NCBI GenBank assembly: GCA_946407015.1
Contig: CAMJML010000003.1
Span: 242,164 to 306,163 of the forward strand
DNA length: 64,000 nt
From: an uncultured Selenomonadales bacterium
GTDB taxonomy: Bacteria > Bacillota > Negativicutes > DSM-1736 > Dendrosporobacteraceae
Direction: 5' to 3'
Shown: in pieces, positions 1 through 10,215 of the stretch
Position numbering within the stretch: the first letter of the stretch is position 1
How the letters are laid out: each line of letters begins with the position of its first letter
Notes under the pieces: model-generated
The model's database searches: none
Told to the model about the DNA's origin: nothing
What the model saw: only the letters and a program-made list of their open reading frames with translations
Made by a program: the position numbers and the translations under genes

Positions 1-1
1 C

Positions 2-400
2 GTAAAAGAAGCCAGTGGTAACCTGGATCAAATTTCTGAAATTATTCGTAGTACTCCGTCAAACTTTTTAGTGTATAGCGGAGACGACAGTTTAACATTA
101 CCCGTTCTAACCATTGGTGGTACTGGTATCATCAGTGTTGCCGCACACATTGTAGGCCTACAAATGCAGGAAATGATTGCCGCTTATTTTAGCGGAAATA
201 TGATAAAAGCACAAGCCCTTCATCATCAACTGCTGCCATTTATTAAAACCATGTTCATTACGACAAACCCTATTCCCATCAAGACAGCAGTCAACATAAT
301 TGGGCAAAATGCAGGTCCGCTTCGACTTCCGTTAGTTTCTGCCACTGAAGCAGAACTGGCAAGCATTAAACAGGCATTGAGCGATCTAAAAGCTATATAA
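2..400 (+). CDS. dapA: 4-hydroxy-tetrahydrodipicolinate synthase, C-terminal part
   Basis: The gene enters from outside the window; frame 2 is open from the first base to TAA at 398-400. It opens with VKEASGN, the dihydrodipicolinate synthase motif whose lysine forms the Schiff base with pyruvate, and continues with YSGDD, GGTGIISV and the KTAVN region typical of the C-terminal half. The enzyme condenses pyruvate with aspartate semialdehyde in the lysine/diaminopimelate pathway, which in spore formers also supplies dipicolinate. About 132 residues are visible of a family length near 290. B. subtilis has the same dapA / RNase J / tepA / ylzJ order, supporting the call. Confidence 0.93.
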   Translation, partial: VKEASGNLDQISEIIRSTPSNFLVYSGDDSLTLPVLTIGGTGIISVAAHIVGLQMQEMIAAYFSGNMIKAQALHHQLLPFIKTMFITTNPIPIKTAVNIIGQNAGPLRLPLVSATEAELASIKQALSDLKAI

Positions 401-404
401 ATCC

Positions 405-440
405 AATACAGCTTACCAGATGGTAAGCTGTATTTATTAT
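405..440 (+). terminator. Rho-independent terminator after dapA
   Basis: A perfect 13-bp stem (405-417 with 422-434) with an AGAT loop is followed by a T-rich stretch, directly after the dapA stop. Confidence 0.85.
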
Positions 441-478
441 CCAGCAGTTGTATATAATAGAGTAGACATAGTTACTAC

Positions 479-507
479 TTGTTGTAATATGGTGAATAGG
501 CTATAAT
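479..507 (+). promoter_or_regulatory. Sigma-A type promoter for the RNase J gene
   Basis: TTGTTG (479-484), a 17-bp spacer and a perfect TATAAT (502-507) lie about 95 bp ahead of the RNase J start and after the dapA terminator. Only the sequence match supports it. Confidence 0.6.
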
Positions 508-602
508 ATTTACAAAGAGTGGGTAAACGGCCGGTTATTATAATCTTTTAATGGACGCTGCTTGGTAGGTTATTTTTTTTTGTAATGGAGGTGTAATTTT
601 TT

Positions 603-2270
603 TTGGCTAAAATACCGCAGAAAATCCAAATAATTCCCTTGGGTGGTTTAGGGGAAATTGGCAAAAATATGACGGTTGTCCGATATGGTGACGAAATTAT
701 TGTGATCGATTGCGGTTTAATGTTTCCGGAAGATGATATGTTAGGAATTGATTTAGTGATCCCCGATATCGGCTATTTGTTGGAAAATAAAGATCTTGTC
801 AAGGCAATTGTTCTTACACATGGTCATGAAGATCATATTGGTGCCTTACCCTATGTGTTAAAACAAATTCATATCCCTGTGGTTTATGGGACTCAATTGA
901 CGTTAGGTATTTTAGAAGGACGTCTCAAAGAAAACAACGTCGCTTCAACCAATCTTGTGCCCATTCGTCCGGGAGATAACATGCAAATTGGATCGTTCAA
1001 CCTGGGTTTTGTTCATGTCAGTCACAGTATTGCTGATTCTGTTGGCTTATATATTAAGACACCGGTAGGCACAATTGTCCATACCGGCGACTTTAAACTA
1101 GACCAAACACCGGTGGACAGCAGAGTGACCGACTTCCACAAATTTGCTGAATTAGGCGATCAAGGGGTTCTCGTCTTACTTGCGGATAGTACGAATGCCG
1201 AACGCCCCGGATATACCTTAAGTGAGAAATCGGTCGGACTGACGTTTGATGAAACATTTCGCAATGCTCGCGAACGCATTATTATTGCGACTTTCTCTTC
1301 TAATATTCATCGCATTCAACAAGTAGTGGATATGGCCTGTAAATATAAGCGGAAAGTAGCCGTTCTAGGACGCAGCATGGTCAATGTCGTCAACATTGCC
1401 TTAGATTTAGGTTATTTAACTATTCCTGAAGGTGTTCTGATCGATATCGATCAGATTAATCAATACCCGTCCAATGCAATTGTCATTATTACTACCGGCA
1501 GCCAGGGTGAGCCCATGTCCGCACTGACAAAAATGGCCATGTCTGATCATCGTAAGGTAGAAATTATTCCCGGTGATACCGTCGTTATTTCTGCTACCCC
1601 GATTCCGGGCAATGAAAAACTGGTATCCCGTACAATCGATTATTTGCTCCGACAAGGTGCTGAAGTCGTCTATGAAAAAGCTTCTGGGGTTCATGTTTCT
1701 GGCCATGCCAGTCAAGAAGAACTCAAGCTGATGCATAATATCATCCGACCAAAGTTTTTTATCCCTGTACACGGTGAATATCGCCATTTAAAAAAGCATG
1801 CTAAATTAGCCCAAGAACTTGGGTTACTTAAAGAAAACATATTTATCGCTGAAAACGGACAAGTTCTGGAGTTCACCTCCGACAAAGGCGTAATTGCCGG
1901 CAAAGTCACGGCAGGAAATGTCCTTGTTGATGGATTGGGAGTCGGTGATGTCGGTAATATCGTATTGAGAGACCGCCGCCAATTGTCACAAGACGGTATA
2001 TTGATCGTGGTAGTGACAATGGATAAGCAGCGGGGTTGCGTAATCGCTGGACCGGATATTGTTTCACGAGGATTTGTCTATGTACGTGAATCCGAAGAAT
2101 TAATGGAAGAAGCAAAAGAAAGAGTAAAAATTGCCTTGGAAAAGTGTGAACTGAATAGCATTACTGAGTGGGCGGCTATAAAATCCAATGTTCGTGATAC
2201 CTTGAGCAAATATCTTTATGAGCGCACACGCCGGCGCCCTATGATTCTGCCAATTATTATGGAAGTCTAA
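603..2270 (+). CDS. rnjA: Ribonuclease J (beta-CASP metallo-beta-lactamase)
   Basis: A 555-residue protein, the usual RNase J length. RNase J is a dual endo- and 5'-3' exoribonuclease acting in mRNA decay and rRNA maturation in the cytoplasm. The metal-binding motif HGHEDH sits at residues 73-78 within LTHGHEDHIGALP; the beta-CASP part carries IPVHGEYRHLKKHA, and the C-terminal domain runs to the end. The start is TTG at 603, about 11 bases after GGAGG. In B. subtilis the paralogue next to dapA is rnjB (J2), so whether this copy is functionally J1 or J2 cannot be decided here. It stands alone between terminators. Confidence 0.93.
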   Translation: MAKIPQKIQIIPLGGLGEIGKNMTVVRYGDEIIVIDCGLMFPEDDMLGIDLVIPDIGYLLENKDLVKAIVLTHGHEDHIGALPYVLKQIHIPVVYGTQLTLGILEGRLKENNVASTNLVPIRPGDNMQIGSFNLGFVHVSHSIADSVGLYIKTPVGTIVHTGDFKLDQTPVDSRVTDFHKFAELGDQGVLVLLADSTNAERPGYTLSEKSVGLTFDETFRNARERIIIATFSSNIHRIQQVVDMACKYKRKVAVLGRSMVNVVNIALDLGYLTIPEGVLIDIDQINQYPSNAIVIITTGSQGEPMSALTKMAMSDHRKVEIIPGDTVVISATPIPGNEKLVSRTIDYLLRQGAEVVYEKASGVHVSGHASQEELKLMHNIIRPKFFIPVHGEYRHLKKHAKLAQELGLLKENIFIAENGQVLEFTSDKGVIAGKVTAGNVLVDGLGVGDVGNIVLRDRRQLSQDGILIVVVTMDKQRGCVIAGPDIVSRGFVYVRESEELMEEAKERVKIALEKCELNSITEWAAIKSNVRDTLSKYLYERTRRRPMILPIIMEV

Positions 2271-2273
2271 AAT

Positions 2274-2297
2274 CGAGCTTTATGCTCTTTTTTTTTT
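2274..2297 (+). terminator. Possible terminator after RNase J
   Basis: A short GAGC/GCTC stem (2275-2278 with 2284-2287) is followed by more than nine T residues. The stem is weak, the T tract strong. Confidence 0.45.
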
Positions 2298-2360
2298 GCG
2301 TTTAAAATAAGCAACATCGTCAATACTATCATTATATACATCATGTTGGAGGGACACTAC

Positions 2361-3149
2361 ATGTTACATAATGATAATCCTGTTGTTGCGCCGCCAGGGG
2401 TTAATCCTGAAAATCCTCAGGCACCAGCAGAACAACCTGCTGATACACCTAAGAGATCCAGACAAGCCAAAAAAGCATCTGCGACTGTTGAAAATATTCA
2501 GGAATTGGGAACAACTGAAATACCAACTGCAAAGACGAATATTCATGTCATGACCATCATTGGCCAGATTGAAGGCCATATGGTTTTACCACCGCAGAAT
2601 AAAACAACGAAATACGAACACATCATGCCACAATTGGTTGCTATAGAACAAAATCCCGAGATAGAAGGAGTTATGTTACTGCTCAACACGGTCGGTGGCG
2701 ATGTAGAAGCCGGCCTTGCCATAGCAGAAATGATTTCCAGCCTATCCAAGCCATCAGTCTCTATTGTTCTCGGTGGAGGACACAGTATTGGTGCTCCCAT
2801 TGCAGTTTCAGCAACCCATTCATTTATCGTTGAAAGTGCGACCATGACAATTCATCCAATTCGCCTAACCGGCCTGGTGATTGGAGCTCAAAGTTCATTT
2901 GATTATCTTGAGAAAATGCAAGAAAGAGTTAATAAATTTGTTGTCTCTCATTCTCGTATCACTGAAAAGAAATGGAAAGAGTTATTGTATAAAACAGGTG
3001 AGCTATCGCGTGATATAGGTACTTCCGTAGGCGGAAAGGATGCTGTTCATTATGGATTAATTGATGAAATCGGCGGCGTTTCACAAGCTATGGAAAAACT
3101 CCAGCAGCTTGTGGCAGCTAAGAAAGAAGTGAAGGGACTGAAGCAATAA
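2361..3149 (+). CDS. tepA: ClpP-like serine protease, TepA (translocation-enhancing) family
   Basis: A 262-residue ClpP-fold protein. After a proline-rich, probably disordered N-terminus (about residues 1-60) comes the crotonase/ClpP core, with the oxyanion GG turn ([12 protein letters not shown]) and the nucleophile region [11 protein letters not shown], serine in GHSIG. B. subtilis TepA (YmfB) is a cytoplasmic ClpP-like peptidase implicated in protein export and spore protein turnover. ATG 2361 is chosen because GGAGGG (2348-2353) precedes it by seven bases; an ATG at 2343 would lie upstream of that ribosome binding site. The ylzJ-like gene starts one base after its stop, and the pair matches the B. 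subtilis order. Confidence 0.88.
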   Translation: MLHNDNPVVAPPGVNPENPQAPAEQPADTPKRSRQAKKASATVENIQELGTTEIPTAKTNIHVMTIIGQIEGHMVLPPQNKTTKYEHIMPQLVAIEQNPEIEGVMLLLNTVGGDVEAGLAIAEMISSLSKPSVSIVLGGGHSIGAPIAVSATHSFIVESATMTIHPIRLTGLVIGAQSSFDYLEKMQERVNKFVVSHSRITEKKWKELLYKTGELSRDIGTSVGGKDAVHYGLIDEIGGVSQAMEKLQQLVAAKKEVKGLKQ

Positions 3150-3150
3150 A

Positions 3151-3363
3151 ATGCTATGGACAATTATGCCGATGGATGCTGTTTTTCCCGCTGAACCCTT
3201 TGAGCCGGTTTATGAGGAAATTGAATATTTAGGAGCAAAAATGATCGTTGAAAAAACCGCTCCTGATCATCGCCAAATTGTAAGGATTATTTCCAGCAAT
3301 CCGCAAGACTATTTGCGAAGTGAGCTGCAGCCAGGACAATTAATAAAGAATAGTCGAATATAA
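3151..3363 (+). CDS. ylzJ: YlzJ-like small protein
   Basis: A 70-residue protein starting MLWTIMPMDAVF, the characteristic opening of the YlzJ-like family, which sits immediately 3' of tepA in many spore-forming Firmicutes. It begins one base after the tepA stop, so the two are probably translationally coupled. Function is unknown. No signal peptide or membrane segment is seen. A strong terminator follows. Confidence 0.8.
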   Translation: MLWTIMPMDAVFPAEPFEPVYEEIEYLGAKMIVEKTAPDHRQIVRIISSNPQDYLRSELQPGQLIKNSRI

Positions 3364-3375
3364 TAAAAACCTTTT

Positions 3376-3407
3376 AAGCACTCCTTTATCCCAGGGAGTG
3401 CTTTTCT
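3376..3407 (+). terminator. Terminator after tepA-ylzJ
   Basis: A 9-bp stem (3376-3384 with 3395-3403) is followed by T-rich sequence just after the ylzJ stop. Confidence 0.8.
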
Positions 3408-3484
3408 AATACAGTCGAAGTTCCCATGAATAAATAAAGGATTTTGTGTCGGTATGTAGAAAAGATTTTTAGAGGTGGTATGAC

Positions 3485-5674
3485 TTGCCGAAATTCTTAT
3501 CGGAATTAACCCCCGAATTAAAATATGAATTACTTGGTATCATTCTAACAACGGCTGGCATACTTGCATTAGTTAGTCTGCTGGGCTTAAACGCAGGTCC
3601 GGCCGGATTGTTCGCGGTAAAAATTCAAAAATATTTATTCGGAGTAGGGGCATTGTTTGTTCCTTGCATGATTATTGCAATCGGGCTGCGTTATATAGCT
3701 ACGCGTTCCAAGATAAACTATTCCCTGAAATTCTGGGGAATTATTGTACTCTATTGTTTATTGTTAGCGGTTTTTCATCATTTCACTATACCTGCAGGTC
3801 AGGAAATTTTACCGGAAAGTTTACAAACAGGTGGTGGATTTACGGGAGGATTTCTGCTTTTTTCTTTACGAAAGTTGTTTGGTATCGATGGTTCGATCAT
3901 CATCTTGTTCGCATTGTCGATTTGTGCATTTATTATGACGACAACTTGGTCACTCGCTGTTGGGTTTGTTAAAGCCAAGCACCGTGCTGTGGAAAGTTTA
4001 CAAAATGCACGGGAATCAATGGCATGCACCTATGAAAGAATCTTTGAAGAAGACGATGAAACAGACGAACCTCCGCTAACAGCACATAACAGCTTTTATA
4101 ATCAAGACCGTGATCGACCTAAAAACAACATTTCCTCTGAGCATCGCATTGACGATCATCAAAATGATGAGCCTGTGAAAGAATTACCGGCTAACCAGGA
4201 GCCTTTACCGTCAAGCACTCTTAATGATCAGTCAACTCCGCCCCTGTATCGTCTACCTCCGATTACTTTATTGGGTAAAGCAATAAAGGTAAAACAGGCA
4301 AAGATTTCTAAAGAAATTGCAGATAATGCTCGATTATTAGAGCAGACATTAGAAAATTTTAATGTCAGTGCAAAGATTATCAATACTTGTAATGGACCTT
4401 CTGTAACCCGCTATGAACTGGAGCCGGCTCCAGGAGTAAAAGTGAGTAAAATTGTTAATCTTTCTGATGATATTGCATTAAGCCTCGCTGCAACAGGTGT
4501 TAGAATTGAAGCACCTATTCCAGGAAAGGCGGCTATTGGGATCGAAGTTCCCAACAAGGAAGTTTCAGGCGTTCAGTTAAGGGAAGTACTGGAGAGCAGT
4601 CAATTCCAGGAAGCGTCTTCCAAATTAACGGTAGCACTTGGAAAAGATATTGCCGGAAACGCTATCATCGCAGACCTTGCTAAAATGCCGCATATGCTTG
4701 TAGCCGGTGCTACCGGCTCTGGAAAAAGCGTTTGTATAAACACATTGATTACCAGCATTCTGTTTAAAGCCACACCGGATGAAGTAAAATTTGTTCTGAT
4801 TGACCCCAAAATGGTAGAACTATCCAATTACAACGGTATTCCTCATTTAATGGCCCCAGTTGTGACAGATGCAAAAAAGGCTGCTTCTGCATTAAACTGG
4901 GCTGTGCAGGAAATGGAACGACGTTATAATATTTTTGCTACAGCAGGCGTCCGTGACATTGGCAGATACAATCAAACGATTGACACAAATAAACTGCCCT
5001 TTGTTGTTGTTATTATTGATGAGCTTGCAGACCTAATGATGGTTGCTCCAGTCGATGTTGAGGATGCTATTTGCCGACTTGCCCAGAAGGCCCGAGCTGC
5101 CGGTATTCATTTAGTCTTGGCAACACAAAGGCCATCAGTAGATGTCATTACCGGTATCATCAAAGCCAATGTTCCGTCCAGGATTTCATTCGCAGTCTCT
5201 TCTCAAATTGATTCCCGCACCATTTTAGACATGTCTGGTGCAGAGAAACTCTTAGGAAAAGGCGATATGCTATACTATCCGGTCGGTGCACCAAAACCAC
5301 TCCGGGTACAAGGAGCTTTTATTTCAGACCATGAGGTCGAAGAGTTGATTGCATTTATCAAAAATCAAACCCGTCCTGATGAATCAAGTCATAGTGAAGT
5401 TGTCTTTGAGGATATTAGTGAAGATGGTCATAATTCTCAGGATCAACCTAAATATGAAGATGAGCTATTAGAAACAGCCGTTCAAATGGTACTAGAAACA
5501 GGCCAGGCATCGGTTTCCATGCTGCAGCGGAAATTTCGCATCGGCTATACCCGTGCGGCAAGGCTCATTGATACTATGGAAGAAATGCGAATCGTTGGAC
5601 CTAATATCGGCAGTAAAGCCCGCGAAATCTTAATGAATTCCGAACAGGTTAATAATATTTATTTCAAAAAATAA
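3485..5674 (+). CDS. ftsK: DNA translocase FtsK/SpoIIIE
   Basis: A 729-residue membrane-anchored, ATP-driven DNA pump that clears chromosomal DNA from the closing septum, and in spore formers moves the chromosome into the forespore. The N-terminal ~165 residues hold about four transmembrane segments; an acidic linker follows. The motor has Walker [10 protein letters not shown] and Walker [14 protein letters not shown], plus the [12 protein letters not shown] loop. The C-terminal gamma winged-helix domain (about residues 660-729) reads the polar KOPS/SRS motifs. TTG 3485 follows AGAGGTGG. It is preceded by a terminator and followed by 150 bp before the next gene, suggesting its own transcript. 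Confidence 0.95.
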   Translation: MPKFLSELTPELKYELLGIILTTAGILALVSLLGLNAGPAGLFAVKIQKYLFGVGALFVPCMIIAIGLRYIATRSKINYSLKFWGIIVLYCLLLAVFHHFTIPAGQEILPESLQTGGGFTGGFLLFSLRKLFGIDGSIIILFALSICAFIMTTTWSLAVGFVKAKHRAVESLQNARESMACTYERIFEEDDETDEPPLTAHNSFYNQDRDRPKNNISSEHRIDDHQNDEPVKELPANQEPLPSSTLNDQSTPPLYRLPPITLLGKAIKVKQAKISKEIADNARLLEQTLENFNVSAKIINTCNGPSVTRYELEPAPGVKVSKIVNLSDDIALSLAATGVRIEAPIPGKAAIGIEVPNKEVSGVQLREVLESSQFQEASSKLTVALGKDIAGNAIIADLAKMPHMLVAGATGSGKSVCINTLITSILFKATPDEVKFVLIDPKMVELSNYNGIPHLMAPVVTDAKKAASALNWAVQEMERRYNIFATAGVRDIGRYNQTIDTNKLPFVVVIIDELADLMMVAPVDVEDAICRLAQKARAAGIHLVLATQRPSVDVITGIIKANVPSRISFAVSSQIDSRTILDMSGAEKLLGKGDMLYYPVGAPKPLRVQGAFISDHEVEELIAFIKNQTRPDESSHSEVVFEDISEDGHNSQDQPKYEDELLETAVQMVLETGQASVSMLQRKFRIGYTRAARLIDTMEEMRIVGPNIGSKAREILMNSEQVNNIYFKK

Positions 5675-5825
5675 CTTATAGTGATGAATATATAGTGGGT
5701 ACACTAGATCTAGCATATTGAACATAGTCCTTAAACCATTGCGATTATGATAATTAATGAAAAATTGCAGGTATAACAAACATAGCACTAAATCATCAAT
5801 TCAATAATATGAGGAGGGAAACGTC

Positions 5826-6581
5826 GTGCAAACAGTGGGAGAAATTTTACGAAGCGAACGTGAAAAAAAGGGCATATCCATTAAAGATGTTGAGGCAGCA
5901 ACAAGCATTCGGGCTTTGTATATAAACGCAATTGAGGAAAGCGATTATAAAATTGTCCCTGGAGAAGTCTATCTAAAAGGATTTATACGAAATTATGCTA
6001 ATTTTTTAGGATTAAATGGTCCTGGTATGGTTGATTTATACCGTCAGCAGCAAACAGCCAGCCAATCCAATGTTATACCGGAAGCGGCCGCCAGTACGAC
6101 AGCCTCAGTGCCATCCTCAAAGCCTGATACAACGGGTGAAGGGACAGGCTCAGCAAAATGGATTATTGGTGGAATTGCCATTGCAGCGATTGCCGGGGTT
6201 TTGTGGTGGGTAAATGCACGTCCTGCAAATCCAGCAGTGCCCGCTCCACAGCCATCCGCGCAAGTTCAACCCGCTACACCGGCGCCGGTTATTCCTGCCA
6301 AACCAGTACCTAATCCAGTTCCACAAGCACAACCGATTCAAATTATTGCTAAATTCAGTGGCGAATGCTGGACCCAGGTCATAGCCGACGGAAAAGAAAT
6401 TTTTGAAGGTATTCCCCGCAGCGGTGACAGTCTAACATGGAATGCCAATAATAATATGACAATCAAGTTTGGTAACGCCGGTAGTGTTGAAGCAAATTAT
6501 AATGGACAACCGCTCGGAAAACTTGGAGGGGTTGGCGAAGTTGTAGTAAAAACATTTACAGCTAATCCGCAGAAACAGTAA
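5826..6581 (+). CDS. RodZ-like protein: Xre HTH, one membrane span, DUF4115
   Basis: 251 residues. Residues 1-70 form a helix-turn-helix ([16 protein letters not shown]...), followed by a linker, one transmembrane segment ([17 protein letters not shown], about residues 118-136), a proline/alanine-rich spacer and a C-terminal DUF4115 beta domain. This is the RodZ architecture, in which the cytoplasmic HTH contacts MreB and supports rod shape, although many such proteins in Firmicutes are only named by domain. GTG 5826 lies seven bases after GAGGAGGG. YgiQ follows 16 bp later, so the two are probably one operon. Confidence 0.82.
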   Translation: MQTVGEILRSEREKKGISIKDVEAATSIRALYINAIEESDYKIVPGEVYLKGFIRNYANFLGLNGPGMVDLYRQQQTASQSNVIPEAAASTTASVPSSKPDTTGEGTGSAKWIIGGIAIAAIAGVLWWVNARPANPAVPAPQPSAQVQPATPAPVIPAKPVPNPVPQAQPIQIIAKFSGECWTQVIADGKEIFEGIPRSGDSLTWNANNNMTIKFGNAGSVEANYNGQPLGKLGGVGEVVVKTFTANPQKQ

Positions 6582-6597
6582 TGCTAGGAGAGACTTT

Positions 6598-8469
6598 ATG
6601 AATAAATTCCTGCCAATCAGCAAAGCAGATATGCTTGAACGTGGCTGGCAACAACTTGATTTTTTATTTATTAGTGGCGATGCTTATGTTGACCATCCGA
6701 GCTTTGGTCCCGCTATTATCTGCCGTATTTTAGAAAAACTTGGCTATAAAGTTGGAATGATTGCACAGCCAGATTGGCGCTCAACCAGTGATTTTAAGAG
6801 GTTAGGCAAACCACGGCTAGGTGTTTTGGTATCAGCAGGAAACCTGGATTCTATGCTCAATAAATTTACTGCAGCAAAAAAGTTTCGCAGTAACGATGAC
6901 TATTCTCCGGGAGGCAAAGCTGGCTGCAGACCGGATAGAGCTACGATTGTGTATTGCAATAGGATCCGGGAATTGTGGAAAAACATTCCAATTATTATTG
7001 GCGGCATTGAAGCAAGTTTGCGGCGATTTGCTCATTATGACTACTGGTCTGATCATGTTCGACGCTCTATCTTAATTGATAGCAGAGCTGATCTATTGAT
7101 CTATGGAATGGGCGAAAAACAAATTAAAGAGATTGCAGCACAACTTGAGCATGGCATCCAGGTAGCTGATATTCAACATGTTCAAGGCACCTGTTGTCGT
7201 GCAACTACTTTAGACAGCATTTGGGATTATATTGAAATACCTGATTATGAAACAGTCAGTACTGATAAAAAGAAGTTTGCCGAAGCTTTTAAAATTCAAT
7301 ATCAGGAACAAGATCCCATCAGAGGGAAAATAATTGTTCAAAACCATGGTGAATACTATCTGATTCAAAACCCCCCAGCAATGCCCTTAACAACAAGTGA
7401 AATGGATGAGATTTACGATTTGCCTTATCAGCGCACCTATCATCCAATTTATGAAGAAGCCGGTGGAGTTCCGGCAATCCAAGAGGTTAAATTTAGTTTA
7501 GTCAGTCACCGGGGCTGTTTTGGCGGGTGTTCTTTCTGCGCAATTGTTTCCCATCAAGGAAGAATCATTCAGTCTCGCAGTCAGGAATCCATTCTAAACG
7601 AGGCACAGATTTTAATCAAACTTCCTGATTTCAAAGGTTATATTCATGATGTGGGGGGGCCTACTGCCAATTTCAGAATGCCAGCCTGTAAAAACCAAGC
7701 AGATCGAGGTACTTGCAAAGGACGTCATTGCTTAACGCCTGAACCATGCAAAAACCTAGACACCAATCACAGTGATTATCTTTCATTGCTTCGTGCATTG
7801 CGGAAATTGCCGGGTGTAAAAAAGGTTTTTATTCGCTCTGGTCTCCGCTACGACTACCTAATGACGGCTAAGGATGAAGAATTTCTAAATGAGCTATGCG
7901 AGCATCATATCAGCGGCCAGCTTAAAATTGCTCCTGAACACATCTCTCAGAAAGTTTTGCGGTTAATGGGTAAAGCTGGAAAAGATGTCTATATGAAATT
8001 TGCCAATGCCTACCAGCGTATTAATAAACGACTTGGCAAAGAGCAATATTTAGTACCTTATTTTATGTCCAGCCACCCAGGTGCCGGACTGAAGGAAGCG
8101 ATCGAATTGGCAGAATTCATTCGCGATCTTAATTATCGGCCGGAACAGGTTCAGGATTTCATTCCTACACCTGGCAGCTTATCAACCTGTATGTATTATA
8201 CGGGTGTAAATCCTTTAACGAATGAAAAAATCTATGTCGCGAAAGATCCTCATGAGAAAAAGCTTCAACGCGCATTACTTCAATATCGCAATCCGCAGAA
8301 TTACAATCTGGTGTACGAGGCTCTGACAAAAGCAAACCGGCAAGATTTAATTGGCTATGGGCCTAAATGCTTAATTCGGCCCCCAAAACAGCCGATTGAA
8401 CCTGGAAAAAATGTTAAAAAACGCAATCTTTCTCCTTCACGACGCAAACCCAATAAAAAAACAGGCTAA
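6598..8469 (+). CDS. ygiQ: YgiQ family (UPF0313) radical SAM protein
   Basis: A 623-residue radical SAM protein. The 4Fe-4S cluster motif is CFGGCSFC (CX3CX2C), preceded by the family's VSHRG and followed by DVGGPTANF and the extra cysteine cluster ([15 protein letters not shown]). A B12-binding-like N-terminal region begins [18 protein letters not shown]. Its length matches YgiQ. The substrate is not known. The C-terminus is lysine/arginine-rich. The stop codon lies in the loop of the terminator hairpin, showing how tightly the 3' end is packed. Confidence 0.9.
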   Translation: MNKFLPISKADMLERGWQQLDFLFISGDAYVDHPSFGPAIICRILEKLGYKVGMIAQPDWRSTSDFKRLGKPRLGVLVSAGNLDSMLNKFTAAKKFRSNDDYSPGGKAGCRPDRATIVYCNRIRELWKNIPIIIGGIEASLRRFAHYDYWSDHVRRSILIDSRADLLIYGMGEKQIKEIAAQLEHGIQVADIQHVQGTCCRATTLDSIWDYIEIPDYETVSTDKKKFAEAFKIQYQEQDPIRGKIIVQNHGEYYLIQNPPAMPLTTSEMDEIYDLPYQRTYHPIYEEAGGVPAIQEVKFSLVSHRGCFGGCSFCAIVSHQGRIIQSRSQESILNEAQILIKLPDFKGYIHDVGGPTANFRMPACKNQADRGTCKGRHCLTPEPCKNLDTNHSDYLSLLRALRKLPGVKKVFIRSGLRYDYLMTAKDEEFLNELCEHHISGQLKIAPEHISQKVLRLMGKAGKDVYMKFANAYQRINKRLGKEQYLVPYFMSSHPGAGLKEAIELAEFIRDLNYRPEQVQDFIPTPGSLSTCMYYTGVNPLTNEKIYVAKDPHEKKLQRALLQYRNPQNYNLVYEALTKANRQDLIGYGPKCLIRPPKQPIEPGKNVKKRNLSPSRRKPNKKTG

Positions 8470-8481
8470 GCCTGTTTTTTT
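8455..8481. terminator. Bidirectional terminator between ygiQ and the convergent gene
   Basis: ACAGGC/GCCTGT stem (8461-8466 with 8470-8475) extended by A6/T6 on both sides. It ends both ygiQ (+) and the membrane protein gene (-), and the ygiQ stop is its loop. Confidence 0.85.
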
Positions 8482-8890
8482 ATTGGGCGCTATTTTTAAA
8501 CGATTGATCATGAAATGAGCGATGAGTGAACATTGCTTTACACTCACTAGATAGAAGGTAAGCTACGATGAGTCCATGGGATAGAAGAATGATGACTCCA
8601 CCGATCATGCTTTCAAATAAAAGAACGGCAGCCCCCAATAGCATGAATAAAATAGAAAGTACCAGTTCTAGTTTGCGAGCCCAAGCTTTTAATTTTAATA
8701 ATCCATAGGCTGGAATGAAATAAAGAAGAGCACCGCCACCCGCTGATAACATTGCCGATAGGTTCCCGCGAGTAAATGCCTGATAAGCACCCAGCAGATT
8801 GCCAATACCAATCAAGATCAGAAAACCAATGATTAAAATCATCCTTAAAGTTAGCCGCGGATCAAACTGCCTGACGAATAAATTTCTCAT
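8480..8890 (-). CDS. Small integral membrane protein, unknown function
   Basis: 136 residues with about four hydrophobic helices: LILIIGFLILIGIGNLLG-type first span, a second around LLYFIPAYGLL, then two overlapping spans (VLSILFMLLGAAVLLF and GGVIILLSHGLIVAYLL). No family motif is recognised. It is the only minus-strand gene in this part apart from rpmE and ends inside the terminator shared with ygiQ. An AAGGGG ribosome binding site precedes ATG at 8890. Confidence 0.65.
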   Translation of the reverse strand: MRNLFVRQFDPRLTLRMILIIGFLILIGIGNLLGAYQAFTRGNLSAMLSAGGGALLYFIPAYGLLKLKAWARKLELVLSILFMLLGAAVLLFESMIGGVIILLSHGLIVAYLLSSECKAMFTHRSFHDQSFKNSAQ

Positions 8891-8989
8891 TTTGAGTTTC
8901 CCCTTTGTTATGTTTTAACTGCATAACAACCTTGTATATGGTTATATTACCATTAATTATCTGCTAAATAAAACGAAAATTGAAACTGT

Positions 8990-9018
8990 TTGACAAGACA
9001 AGCAAATTAAGCTAACAT
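8990..9018 (+). promoter_or_regulatory. Sigma-A promoter upstream of the solute-binding protein
   Basis: Perfect TTGACA (8990-8995), a 17-bp spacer and TAACAT (9013-9018). A second, weaker TTGCAT-N17-TATATT lies at 9099-9127, nearer the gene. Confidence 0.65.
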
Positions 9019-9048
9019 TTACAAGGTACAAAAGAATCATAAAGGATA

Positions 9049-9074
9049 ACACGGGGGAGATTCCCGTGTTTTTA
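9049..9074 (+). terminator. Terminator-like hairpin in the 5' leader (possible attenuator)
   Basis: ACACGGG (9049-9055) pairs with CCCGTGT (9063-9069), followed by a T run. It lies between the TTGACA promoter and the solute-binding protein gene, so it would end or attenuate the leader transcript. No known riboswitch fold is seen ahead of it. Confidence 0.45.
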
Positions 9075-9159
9075 TCTGTATTTGGTAGGATTTTTTACTT
9101 GCATAGCGAAAAAAATAATTGTATATTTATATAATGTTTTATTTTTTGTGGAGGTGCTC

Positions 9160-10194
9160 ATGCGTCGTTATAAGCCATTATTTTGGGTTACATTTATATT
9201 GCTTGTAATTATCATTGCTGGTAGCGGCTATTTAGCTGGGTACGCCGATAAACAGCATCCTGAAAATATAAAGAGCATTACGATCTATACCACTCTCCCT
9301 GTTGAACAGGTAGTCGGATTAGCTCAAGAATATGAAAAATCCACTAATGTTCGAATTAATTTCGTACCAATGTCTGAAAACGAATTACTCACCCGGGTTA
9401 AACTGGACAAAAGCAAGCCTTCTGCGGATATGGTGCTTACCTCAAGCGGCGTTTTAGAGCTGCTGAAACAGGAAGGTTATCTGTTGCCGTCTTCCTCTGA
9501 GCAAACTGACATCATTCCGGCCCGCTTCAAGGAAGAGCATGGTTATTGGACCGGCGTTTGGTATGATCCCATCATTTTTGCTGTAAATAAAGACTATATA
9601 AAATCACTTTCACAGCTGCCAACGAAATGGACCGATTTAGCAAAAGACGGGAATTTTCGGCTTGGAATAACAGATTTCTTAGCAGCAGATGCATCCGCAA
9701 ATCTGTTATACGCATTTGTTGCCACAAATGGAGAAGCTCAAACCTTTGATTTTCTGCGAAAAATCCATCCAAAGATTGTTCAATATGCCAAATTTTTGTC
9801 CACCCCCGTACGTATGGCTGGAATGGGGGAGGTTGACATTGCTATTGCCGTGCAAAGTGAAAGCATTCGCTATGTAAATGACGGATTTCCTGTCAATATT
9901 ATTTATCCTGAGGATGGCACTGCCTATTTTTTAACAGGTGCAGCCGTTATGGCTGGCAATACCCATGAAGCTGAAGCCAAACCGTTCTTGGATTGGCTGC
10001 TTCAGGATTCTGCACAGGCAACATTGCATAAAAATAAGTTTTTCTTCATTCCAACCAATCAGGAAATTACTGCCTATAAAGCTTATACGAATAAGAATAT
10101 GAAATTATTTGAAGCTAAGCCTATGTTGACCCCTGAAGAGAAAAAACTGTTATTGGATAAATGGGTACAAAACGTGCGCTTAAACTCCAGATAA
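9160..10194 (+). CDS. Extracellular solute-binding protein (iron/thiamine-type)
   Basis: 344 residues with an N-terminal hydrophobic export segment (FWVTFILLVIIIAGSGYLAG), no lipobox cysteine, and a periplasmic-binding fold opening SITIYTTLPVEQVVGLAQEYEKS, typical of the FbpA/AfuA Fe(III)-type group. It should act outside the inner membrane as the capture component of an ABC importer, but no permease or ATPase gene is next to it. The start ATG 9160 follows GGAGG at 9150-9154; an upstream in-frame start at 9082 has no such site. rimO follows 21 bp later, so they probably share a transcript. Confidence 0.8.
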   Translation: MRRYKPLFWVTFILLVIIIAGSGYLAGYADKQHPENIKSITIYTTLPVEQVVGLAQEYEKSTNVRINFVPMSENELLTRVKLDKSKPSADMVLTSSGVLELLKQEGYLLPSSSEQTDIIPARFKEEHGYWTGVWYDPIIFAVNKDYIKSLSQLPTKWTDLAKDGNFRLGITDFLAADASANLLYAFVATNGEAQTFDFLRKIHPKIVQYAKFLSTPVRMAGMGEVDIAIAVQSESIRYVNDGFPVNIIYPEDGTAYFLTGAAVMAGNTHEAEAKPFLDWLLQDSAQATLHKNKFFFIPTNQEITAYKAYTNKNMKLFEAKPMLTPEEKKLLLDKWVQNVRLNSR

Positions 10195-10215
10195 GATACA
10201 CTAGGAGGAAATTTA

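Noticed and set aside
1416..2115. Minus-strand open frames inside the RNase J gene, and similar antisense frames in most large genes
   Set aside because: They lack ribosome binding sites and family motifs and mirror the coding strand.
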